Source: an uncultured Collinsella sp.
GTDB lineage: Bacteria > Actinomycetota > Coriobacteriia > Coriobacteriales > Coriobacteriaceae
NCBI GenBank assembly: GCA_900542175.1
Contig: UQNC01000047.1
Location: 1 to 14,349, forward strand
Length of the DNA stretch: 14,349 nt
Direction: 5' to 3'
Shown: one piece after another, positions 6,108 to 12,984 of the stretch
Layout of the letters: each line of letters begins with the position of its first letter
Position numbering within the stretch: position 1 is the first letter of the stretch
The notes under the pieces: generated by a model
Databases searched by the model: none
What the model saw: the letters and a program-made list of their open reading frames with translations, nothing else
What the model was told of the DNA's origin: nothing
Program-made: the position numbers and the translations under genes

Positions 6108-8975
6108 TTGGATACTGCGTCCGAATCGTATGAGGAGAAGATTTCACAACTCTCCTCGCTTACCGGCGCGGCTGCGCTTGCAGCTATGGGCAGCAGCGCT
6201 GCTGGACTGACGAGCGGCCAGGCGGCAGAGCTGCAGGCCAAGCACGGCAAGAACCTCATCCAGGCGGCCAAGAAGAAATCTCCGGTCCTGGCATTTCTCT
6301 CCAACTTCACGCATCTCATGGCCATTTTGTTGTGGGTCGCAGGCATTATTGCCTTGGTGGCGGGCATGCCCGAGCTGTGCGTTGCCGTGTGGTTGGTCAA
6401 CCTGATCAATGGGTGCTTTAGTTTTTGGCAGGAGCATCAGGCTGATAAGGCCACCGAGGCACTCAAGAAGATGCTTCCGTCTTATGTCAACGTTATTCGA
6501 GACGGCCAGCAGTCTCAGGTGCTTGCGGAGGACCTCGTGCCTGGCGACATCATGGTTCTAGCAGAAGGCGACAAGATTTCTGCCGATGGTCGCGTTGTTC
6601 GCGCTTCCGATTTGCAGGTGGACCAGTCGACGCTTACCGGCGAGTCCAACCCGGTGCGAAAGACTGCCGATGCCGTGCTCGAGTCCGATCTTACCGCTGC
6701 CGAAACGCCCAACCTCGTGTTCGCAGGAACCTCTGTTTCCGAGGGTAACGGCCGTGTTGTCGTCACGAAGATCGGCATGGCAACGGAGTTTGGCAAGATC
6801 GCGAGCCTGACGCAGAATATGGAGGACTCCGAGAGCCCCCTGCAGCGCCAGCTCGATCGCTTGACCAAGCAGGTTACGCTGTTCGCCATGTGCATGGGCA
6901 TCGCGTTTTTCCTGCTTGACGTGCTCTTTGTGCGCAATGGCCTTGCGTCTTCGTTCATCTTTGCCTTGGGCATGGTTGTCGCCTTTATTCCCGAGGGCCT
7001 GCTGCCCACGGTTACGCTGTCGCTCGCCATGGCGGTTCAGCGCATGAGCAAGCGCAATGCCCTTGTGAAGAAACTCAGCTCTGTCGAGGCCTTGGGCTCT
7101 ACGAGTGTTATCTGTACCGACAAGACCGGCACGCTCACCCAAAACGAGATGACTGTCAACCATTTGTGGACATGCGAGCGCGAGTATGAGGTTACCGGTG
7201 TTGGCTATGCCCCCGAGGGCGACGTCGAGGCTGACGGCGAGAAATGGCTTGCTGCCGACAACAACGAGCTTCGTCTGCTGGTGGCAGGTGGTGCACTGTG
7301 CTCCAATGCGCGCCTTGTTGCTCCCGAGGAAGAGGGCGGCCGTTATACCGTTTTGGGCGATCCTACCGAGGCATGCCTGCTTGTGAGCGCTCAGAAGGCC
7401 GGACTTACACTCGATAGCCTTGAGCACGAGATGCCGCGCGTGAGGGAACTCCCCTTCGAGAGCCGTCGCAAGCGCATGACGACCATCCATCAGCTCGAGC
7501 GTCCGTTTGAAGGCGCTTCCCGTATCGCATTTGTGAAAGGCGCCCCTAATGAGGTTGTCCGTCTTTCAGAGAGCGTGTGCTGTCGCGGCGAGGTCGCTCC
7601 CATGAGCGATGAAATGCGCGAGCGCATCATGGCTGCAAACGATGGCTATGCAGCAAATGGCTTGCGCGTGCTCGCTTTGGCATATCGTCCGCTGCGCGCC
7701 GACGACGATTCCCTTCCCCGCTCGATGAGCGATTACACTCCCGAGAATATCGAGTGCGGCCTTACCTTTGTTGGACTGCTTGTCATGCAAGATCCGCCGA
7801 GGCCCGAGGTTGCGGCGGCTGTTGCCGAGTGCCGCCGCGCCGGTATCCGCGTGGTCATGATCACGGGCGACTACGGTTTGACCGCAGTGTCCATTGCCCG
7901 CAAGATCGGTATCGTGCAGGGCGAGCACCCGCGCGTCTTCTCTGGTGTCGAGCTCGAGAAGACCTCGGACGAGGAGCTCAAAGAGGCGCTGAAGGGCGAG
8001 GTTGTCTTCGCTCGCATGGCGCCGGAGCAAAAGCTGCGCGTTGTCGAGAACCTGCAGCAGATGGGCGAGGTCGTGGCCGTCACCGGAGACGGCGTGAACG
8101 ACTCTCCTGCGCTTAAGAAGGCAGACATCGGCGTTGCCATGGGCATTACCGGCACGGACGTGGCCAAGGAGGCCGCGGACATGATCTTGACCGACGACAA
8201 CTTCGCCTCGATCGTCCATGCCATCGAAGAGGGCCGTGCGGTCTACGCCAACATCAGGAAGTTCATGCTCTATATCTTGAACTCCAATGTTCCCGAGGCT
8301 GTTCCTTCTGCGATCTACCTGCTCTCGGGCGGAGCGGTGCCTCTGCCGCTTACGACGATGCAGATCCTCACCATCGACCTGGGCACCGATATGCTGCCTG
8401 CCCTTGGTTTGGGTACCGAGCCTCCCGAGGCTGACGTTATGAGCAGGCCTCCTCGTAATCCGAATGAGCCCTTGCTTTCGGGCAAGGTCATGCGCAAGGC
8501 CTTCCTGTGGTACGGCATGCTTGGCGCGCTCTTCTCCTTCGCTGCGTTCATGTTCTGCCAGATCATGAATGGCTGGCATCCCGGCATCGCGATGTTTGGC
8601 GTGGGCGCCGACCTCGATCCGGTCTATGTCCGCGCAACGACCATGGCGCTCGCCGCCATCGTCTTCACGCAGATTGGCGAGGTTTGGAACTGCCGCACGG
8701 AGACTGCTTCGGTTTTTGCCACGGGCCTGTTCTCGAATAAACAGATCAACAAGGGTATTCTGTTCGAGATCGTGCTCATTATTTTCATCACGCTGTTCCC
8801 GCCGTTCCAGGGCGTCTTCCACACCAGTCCGTTGCTGCTGAACGACTACGTGTTCTTGGTGCTGCTTCCGCCCGTCATCTTGTTGATTGAGGAGTGCCGC
8901 AAGGCCATCGTTCGCAAGAAGAACCATATCGACCGTAATGGCGTCGCGCTTTCTCAGACGCCGGAAAAGAGGTAG
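6108..8975 (+). CDS. P-type cation ATPase, Na+/K+-ATPase-like (type IIC-like)
   Basis: This 955-residue membrane pump has all core P-type motifs: TGES at 177-180 (actuator), DKTGT with the phosphorylated Asp338, FVKGAP in the nucleotide domain and GDGVND at 660-665. About ten membrane segments are expected. The ion-site motifs point to the Na+/K+-ATPase group and not to SERCA/PMR1: PEGLLPTVT in M4 (Glu296), LNSNVPEAVP in M5 (Glu730), IDLGTDMLPAL in M6 (Asp757, Asp761), and then PPEADVMSRPPRNP. The likely job is Na+ or H+ export, possibly with K+ uptake. Ion identity is inferred. I start at TTG 6108 because a near-perfect AAAGGAGG (6096-6103) precedes it. The upstream in-frame TTG at 6006 would translate the structured leader. 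It is followed 2 bp later by an RCK protein gene. It is intact. Confidence 0.9.
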   Translation: MDTASESYEEKISQLSSLTGAAALAAMGSSAAGLTSGQAAELQAKHGKNLIQAAKKKSPVLAFLSNFTHLMAILLWVAGIIALVAGMPELCVAVWLVNLINGCFSFWQEHQADKATEALKKMLPSYVNVIRDGQQSQVLAEDLVPGDIMVLAEGDKISADGRVVRASDLQVDQSTLTGESNPVRKTADAVLESDLTAAETPNLVFAGTSVSEGNGRVVVTKIGMATEFGKIASLTQNMEDSESPLQRQLDRLTKQVTLFAMCMGIAFFLLDVLFVRNGLASSFIFALGMVVAFIPEGLLPTVTLSLAMAVQRMSKRNALVKKLSSVEALGSTSVICTDKTGTLTQNEMTVNHLWTCEREYEVTGVGYAPEGDVEADGEKWLAADNNELRLLVAGGALCSNARLVAPEEEGGRYTVLGDPTEACLLVSAQKAGLTLDSLEHEMPRVRELPFESRRKRMTTIHQLERPFEGASRIAFVKGAPNEVVRLSESVCCRGEVAPMSDEMRERIMAANDGYAANGLRVLALAYRPLRADDDSLPRSMSDYTPENIECGLTFVGLLVMQDPPRPEVAAAVAECRRAGIRVVMITGDYGLTAVSIARKIGIVQGEHPRVFSGVELEKTSDEELKEALKGEVVFARMAPEQKLRVVENLQQMGEVVAVTGDGVNDSPALKKADIGVAMGITGTDVAKEAADMILTDDNFASIVHAIEEGRAVYANIRKFMLYILNSNVPEAVPSAIYLLSGGAVPLPLTTMQILTIDLGTDMLPALGLGTEPPEADVMSRPPRNPNEPLLSGKVMRKAFLWYGMLGALFSFAAFMFCQIMNGWHPGIAMFGVGADLDPVYVRATTMALAAIVFTQIGEVWNCRTETASVFATGLFSNKQINKGILFEIVLIIFITLFPPFQGVFHTSPLLLNDYVFLVLLPPVILLIEECRKAIVRKKNHIDRNGVALSQTPEKR

Positions 8976-8977
8976 CC

Positions 8978-9631
8978 ATGAACGTAATCGTCGTGGGCAT
9001 GGGGCGCATGGGCGTGAGCCTCGCCCGCAAACTTGACAGGCAGGGCTATAACGTCTGCGCTATCGATCAGGACCCGGAGCGCCTTGAATCGCTGGGGGAG
9101 TCGTTTGGCGGCAGCACCGTAGAGGGTGTTGGCTTTGACCGCGCAGTCCTCGAGGCTGCCGGGATCGACCGTGCCAGTGCCGTGATCGCCTGCACCTCGT
9201 CCGACGAGACGAACATCGTCGTCGCGCGCATCTCGCGTCAGACCTATCGCGTCCCACGCGTTATCGCCCGCCTGTACGAGATCTCCAATGCCGAAACCTA
9301 CCGTAGGCTCGGCATCCAGAGCATCTCCACCACCGATTGGGGCGTGCGCCGCGTTTGCGAGCTTTTGACGTTCAACGAGCTGGACGATGTTGTCGAACTT
9401 GGGTCCGGCGATGTGCGCCTCGTGCGCGCCGACGTCCCGGCGCTTCTTGAGGGAAGCCCGGTGCGCGAGCTTACCGTTGTGGGCGAGATCAGCATCGTTG
9501 CCGTTTCGCACGATAATGAGACATTCGTGCCCACGCAGGGAACGGTGCTTGACCACGGAGATATCATCTATGCGGCGGTTGCGTCGAGCGCTGCGGGCAA
9601 GTTCCGCACCATGCTCGGCTTGGCCGAGTGA
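8978..9631 (+). CDS. TrkA/KtrA-type RCK potassium-regulatory protein 1
   Basis: This 217-residue cytoplasmic protein has the Rossmann TrkA-N domain (GMGRMG at residues 7-12, acidic Asp30 at the end of strand 2) and a TrkA-C (RCK-C) domain from about residue 135. Such proteins bind NAD(H), ATP/ADP or c-di-AMP and gate K+ channels such as TrkH or KtrB as octameric rings. The size matches single-unit KtrA, not the 458-residue tandem TrkA of E. coli. It starts 2 bp after the ATPase stop, with AGAGG overlapping that stop, so translation is probably coupled to the pump. No membrane partner is encoded nearby. The RCK family call is firm; the partner is unknown. Confidence 0.9.
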   Translation: MNVIVVGMGRMGVSLARKLDRQGYNVCAIDQDPERLESLGESFGGSTVEGVGFDRAVLEAAGIDRASAVIACTSSDETNIVVARISRQTYRVPRVIARLYEISNAETYRRLGIQSISTTDWGVRRVCELLTFNELDDVVELGSGDVRLVRADVPALLEGSPVRELTVVGEISIVAVSHDNETFVPTQGTVLDHGDIIYAAVASSAAGKFRTMLGLAE

Positions 9632-9641
9632 GGAGGCAACC

Positions 9642-10301
9642 ATGAATATCATTATTGTTGGCGGTGGCAAGACCGGCTCGTATCTCGCCTCCCTGCTGAG
9701 CGGCCGCGGCGACACGGTGCGCGTTATCGAATCGAGAAAAACCGTGGCGCAGCGTCTTGAGGCAAAGCTGCCCGAGGGCACGGTCGTGCGCGGCATGGGC
9801 TCGAGCCCCGATGTCCTCGAGGCGGCAGGTGTGCTGCACTCGGACGTCGTGATTGCCGTTACGGGTAACGACGAGGTTAACCTTGTGGTTTCGATGCTCG
9901 CAAAGATGGAGTACGGCGTTGGCCGCGTGGTCGCACGCGTCAACAACCCGGCGAACGCTTGGATGTTCAATGCCTCTATGGGCGTCGATGTGGCTATCGA
10001 CCAGGCAGACCTTATCACGCGCTCCGTTGGGGAAGGTCTTGATATCGAGGACGTCTATACGATCATGCGTCTAGGCAAAAGCGGCCATGCCATTGTCCAA
10101 GGCGAGGTTCGCCAGCATTCTTCGGCGATTGGAAAAGCCGTGTGCGACCTGGGGCTTCCCGACGGTCTTGTTCTTGTTGCCATTGAGCGCGGTGGGGATA
10201 TCCTCATCCCCAATGGCGGAACGGAGCTATATGCACAGGACCGTGTGGTCGCCTTCTCTGACGACTCCGGCAGGGATTTTTTGAGTCACGTCTTGCAGTA
10301 A
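9642..10301 (+). CDS. TrkA/KtrA-type RCK potassium-regulatory protein 2
   Basis: This 219-residue second RCK protein is clearly diverged from its neighbour. The Rossmann loop is GGGKTG (7-12) and the strand-2 acidic residue is Glu30 in place of Asp30, which may change nucleotide preference. The N-domain runs to about residue 130 and a TrkA-C domain follows, ending near 215. The start ATG has a strong GAGGAGG RBS overlapping the previous stop, with a gap of 10 bp. The pair together equals one tandem TrkA in length, so they may form a mixed ring. A strong terminator follows at 10330, which makes this the last gene of the pump operon. Confidence 0.9.
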   Translation: MNIIIVGGGKTGSYLASLLSGRGDTVRVIESRKTVAQRLEAKLPEGTVVRGMGSSPDVLEAAGVLHSDVVIAVTGNDEVNLVVSMLAKMEYGVGRVVARVNNPANAWMFNASMGVDVAIDQADLITRSVGEGLDIEDVYTIMRLGKSGHAIVQGEVRQHSSAIGKAVCDLGLPDGLVLVAIERGGDILIPNGGTELYAQDRVVAFSDDSGRDFLSHVLQ

Positions 10302-10329
10302 TCGTGTGAACTGTCTTCAGGCAGCGTTG

Positions 10330-10372
10330 GGCGCACTCGGGCCGAGATGAGACGGTCCGAGTGCGCCTTTTT
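10330..10372 (+). terminator. Strong Rho-independent terminator after the RCK pair
   Basis: The eleven-base arms GGCGCACTCGG (10330-10340) and CCGAGTGCGCC (10357-10367) pair perfectly. GCCG/CGGT extends the stem inward, and TTTTT follows. It closes the ATPase-RCK operon. Confidence 0.93.
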
Positions 10373-10474
10373 GTTTCGATTGTGATTTGCGGGCTCCGTG
10401 GCGCGAGGGCGGAACTAACGTTGCCAGTGCATTGTGATTGAGGGATATAAGCGATTGTTTGCGGTGCCGGTCAA

Positions 10475-10961
10475 ATGAGTTTTGGTCATGTTGCGACAGA
10501 GATGGTTACGGTTTCCCTGCCGATTTTATTGGGGCTGGGTGGTAACGCGCCTGGGTCTTATGAGCGAGGGCTTTGAGCGCGAAAATGGAAGACCATGTGC
10601 CGCGGACGATTCCATTGAGCTGGTGGGCCAGATGACAGCCCCCTTGCTTTGCTTTTGATGGGAGCGACCATTGCGCATTATCGGCCGTTTTTCATGTTGA
10701 CCAACTGGGCGACTATGTTGCCGCCTTGGGAAGGCTGGCGCTCGTCCCGCTCGTCGGGATGGTGATGCTTCGCATCTTTGGGGCTGCGCCCGGTGTCGTC
10801 GCGGTGCTGGTTTTGGAGAGCGCCATGCCTGTGGCGAGCAGCGGCACGTTGTATGCGACTCAATATGGTGCCGATACAGAGGCGATGATGCAAAGCACGT
10901 TCATATCGATTGTGGAGGTATTCTGACCATTCCTTTTGCGATGATGTTCGTCGGGGCGTGA
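10475..10961 (+). pseudogene. AEC-family (auxin efflux carrier-like) permease remnant
   Basis: AEC proteins are membrane transporters of about 310 residues with ten helices. Pieces of one lie here in different frames. ATG 10475 opens MSFGHVATEMVTVSLPILLGLG. After a one-base shift near 10540 the text continues WVVTRLGLMSEGFER, then jumps directly to SIELVGQMTAPL, normally well over 100 residues later. Next come MGATIAHYRPFF in another frame, then LGRLALVPLVGMVML and VLESAMPVASSGTLYATQYGAD (from 10726). A final shift near 10920 gives LTIPFAMMFVGA and TGA 10959-10961. At least four frame changes and a large internal deletion make it non-functional. No RBS precedes it. The family call rests on the order of the N-terminal, PLxLLxMGA-like and SAMPxA segments. 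Confidence 0.72.
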
Positions 10962-11099
10962 CGGCGGACGCGGTTTCCGGCTGAGTTGGGGGATCAGCAG
11001 ATTGAGTCGAGGGCCTGCCCCTATGTTTCCAAATGAATACGCTGTGAGCCGAGGGAGACGATTTTCCCCGCAAACACTCTAGTATGCTAAAGTACCCTG
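10962..11099 (+). promoter_or_regulatory. Probable hisZG promoter region
   Basis: No gene is seen here. TATGCT at 11084-11089, with TAG directly upstream, is a fair -10 element. The best -35 at 17 bp spacing (GATTTT, 11061-11066) is weak. Transcription would start near 11096, just before the stem-loop at 11100. It is the only promoter-like stretch I see for the histidine genes. Confidence 0.35.
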
Positions 11100-11133
11100 A
11101 AGACCGGCGGAACTCTGCCGGTCTTCTGTTCTA
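11100..11133 (+). promoter_or_regulatory. 5' stem-loop ahead of hisZG (possible attenuator)
   Basis: GAAGACCGGC (11100-11109) and GCCGGTCTTC (11118-11127) pair perfectly over an eight-base loop, followed by TGTTCT. It could be a terminator-type attenuator or an mRNA 5' stabilising hairpin. The T tract is interrupted. No T-box sequence (AGGGTGGNACCGCG) or His-rich leader peptide is visible. A terminator left over from the decayed permease gene is the alternative. Confidence 0.5.
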
Positions 11134-11163
11134 TATGAAACGCAGCATGAGGAGGCTCACCAG

Positions 11164-12879
11164 ATGACGGCCACACCGTGGGGATTCCGGGACATATTGC
11201 CCGAGGAGGCTCAGGCGCGCGAGGAGATCGCATATACGGTGAAGGGCTGCTTCAGGGAGCATCATTACCTGCCGGTCGAGACGCCGCTGCTCGAGGACAA
11301 GGGTTCGCTCGAGGAAGGCGGCCGCATTGCGGACACGCCGTTTAAGCTCTTTGACGATGATGGGCGTCTGCTGGTGGTTCGTCCCGACAACACGCTGCCG
11401 ATCGTGCGCTTGGTCTCGACCCGAATGCGCGCGGCCGACCTGCCCCTGCGCTTGCGTTACGAGGCACCAGTGGTTCGCGAGTGCCAGCGCAATGCTGGTG
11501 GCTCGCGCCAGTTTACGCAGCTGGGCTTTGAGCTTATCGGTGCGGGCGATGCCGCGGGCGATGTCGAGATTGTCTCGCTGGTAGCCGAGGCCGTGCGCGA
11601 GCTAGCGCTGCCCGATGCGCGCATTATCGCAGGTAGCGTTCGTCCGTTTAAGGAGCTGCTCGCGGCGTGTGAGGATCGCGAGCTGGCCGCCGAGGCCCTG
11701 CGCCGCGTGCATGCCAACGACTTTGTGGGCCTCGATGCCCGCGTGGCGGCAAGCGCCGAGCCCGATGCCGTCAAGGCCGCCATTAGTGAGTTGCCGCGCC
11801 TGCACGGTAGTGCCGAGGTGCTCGACCACGTGGACGCGCTACTGGAAGCCGCTGGTATCGTCGCGCCGTTGACGCGCGAACTGCGCGCCCTGGTCGAGGG
11901 TCTGGCCCCCGAGGACGCCCAGGTGCTGTCGTTCGACTTCTCCATCATGAACTCGTTTGATTACTACACGGGCCTGGTCTTTAAGGCCTATGCCGGCGGC
12001 CTGCCCGATCCTGTTGGTTCGGGTGGACGCTACGACTCCATCTTTACCGGCGCATTTGGCGACGGCATCGAGGTGCCGGCGGCGGGCTTCGCCTTTTCGC
12101 TCGAGCGTCTGGAGGCCGCGCACACCTCGGCCGAGGACGCTGCTTCGGACGGCGACCACGCCGCGGGCCGTGGCACCGAGGGTCCGCTGCGCATCGCCGT
12201 ACCCAAGGGTTCACTTAAGGCCGACACGCTCGACGTGCTCGAGGCCGCGGGCCTGGACGTCTCCGAGCTGCGCGACCCCGGCCGTCACCTGATCGTGCGC
12301 GGTCGCGATACGCGTGCCGGCGAGGGCGCGGTCGGAGATATCGAGTTTGTCATCGTGCGCCCCAGCGATGCGCCCGCCTTTGTGGGCTGCGGTGGTGCCG
12401 ATTGCGGCATCTGCGGCTGGGATTCGCTTATCGAGGCCGACCTCAACCTGCTGCAGCTGGTCGATCTGGGCTACGGCCTGTGCACCTTTATCGAGGCGGA
12501 GCCCGCGTGGCGCGCTGGCCAGGCCGAGCGCAACTACGCCCGTCGCGGATCGCTTCGCGTGGCCACCAAGTATCCGCGCATCGCGAGCGCCTGGTATGCC
12601 GAGCGCGGCGTGAATGCCGATATTGTCTCGCTGCACGGTAACATCGAGCTGGGCCCCATCGTCGGTATGACCGATCGCATCGTGGACATTACCGCCACGG
12701 GTGCCACGCTGCGCGATAACGACCTGGTTATTACTGGTCGCATCATGGACTGCACGGCCCGCTTCTTCGTCAACCCGGGTGCCGCGCGCCTGGATCCGCG
12801 CGTTCGCAACCTGGCCGATCGCCTGGCGGCTGCCGTGAAGGACAAGCATTTTGAGCCCGTCGCGGGCTCGGCACAATAG
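11164..12879 (+). CDS. hisZG: HisZ-HisG fusion: ATP phosphoribosyltransferase, regulatory plus catalytic
   Basis: This 571-residue cytoplasmic enzyme catalyses the first step of histidine synthesis (ATP + PRPP to phosphoribosyl-ATP). Residues 1 to about 318 are HisZ, the HisRS-like regulatory subunit: GFRDILPEEA at the start, motif-2-like RYEAPVVREC, and AAGFAFSLERL as a motif-3-like end. A hydrophilic linker (about 319-340) leads to a short-form HisG from about 341: IAVPKGSL, IVRPSDAPAFV, ATKYPRIA and the PRPP loop TATGATL (510-516). HisZ and short HisG are usually separate genes forming a hetero-octamer; here one frame encodes both, with no internal stop or obvious restart. HisG also has CxxxxCxxC (Cys409, Cys414, Cys417) where most family members have non-cysteine residues. 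AGGAGG precedes ATG 11164. hisD follows after 105 bp. Confidence 0.9.
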   Translation: MTATPWGFRDILPEEAQAREEIAYTVKGCFREHHYLPVETPLLEDKGSLEEGGRIADTPFKLFDDDGRLLVVRPDNTLPIVRLVSTRMRAADLPLRLRYEAPVVRECQRNAGGSRQFTQLGFELIGAGDAAGDVEIVSLVAEAVRELALPDARIIAGSVRPFKELLAACEDRELAAEALRRVHANDFVGLDARVAASAEPDAVKAAISELPRLHGSAEVLDHVDALLEAAGIVAPLTRELRALVEGLAPEDAQVLSFDFSIMNSFDYYTGLVFKAYAGGLPDPVGSGGRYDSIFTGAFGDGIEVPAAGFAFSLERLEAAHTSAEDAASDGDHAAGRGTEGPLRIAVPKGSLKADTLDVLEAAGLDVSELRDPGRHLIVRGRDTRAGEGAVGDIEFVIVRPSDAPAFVGCGGADCGICGWDSLIEADLNLLQLVDLGYGLCTFIEAEPAWRAGQAERNYARRGSLRVATKYPRIASAWYAERGVNADIVSLHGNIELGPIVGMTDRIVDITATGATLRDNDLVITGRIMDCTARFFVNPGAARLDPRVRNLADRLAAAVKDKHFEPVAGSAQ

Positions 12880-12906
12880 CGCGAGCACGCACGGGCGCCC
12901 CAACGT

Positions 12907-12951
12907 CCGGGCCGCGGGCCGATTGGTGCCGCTGCCCGGTCTCTCGTTTTT
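12907..12951 (+). terminator. Possible weak terminator or attenuator between hisZG and hisD
   Basis: CCGGGC-C-GCGG (12907-12917) pairs with CCGC-T-GCCCGG (12929-12939), leaving one mismatch. TTTTT comes only after a seven-base gap (12947-12951), so termination would be weak. Partial read-through would lower hisD relative to hisZG. Confidence 0.35.
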
Positions 12952-12984
12952 CGAACGCAACCTCGACCGATAGGGGATACCGAT

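Noticed and set aside
7566..8927. A 453-codon open frame on the minus strand
   Set aside because: It is antisense to the ATPase, which has all P-type motifs in the + frame. The minus-strand translation is low-complexity with many His, Arg and Asp residues.
10678..11073. A 131-codon minus-strand frame
   Set aside because: It is antisense to the permease remnant and shows no motif; the + strand pieces make a recognisable AEC order.
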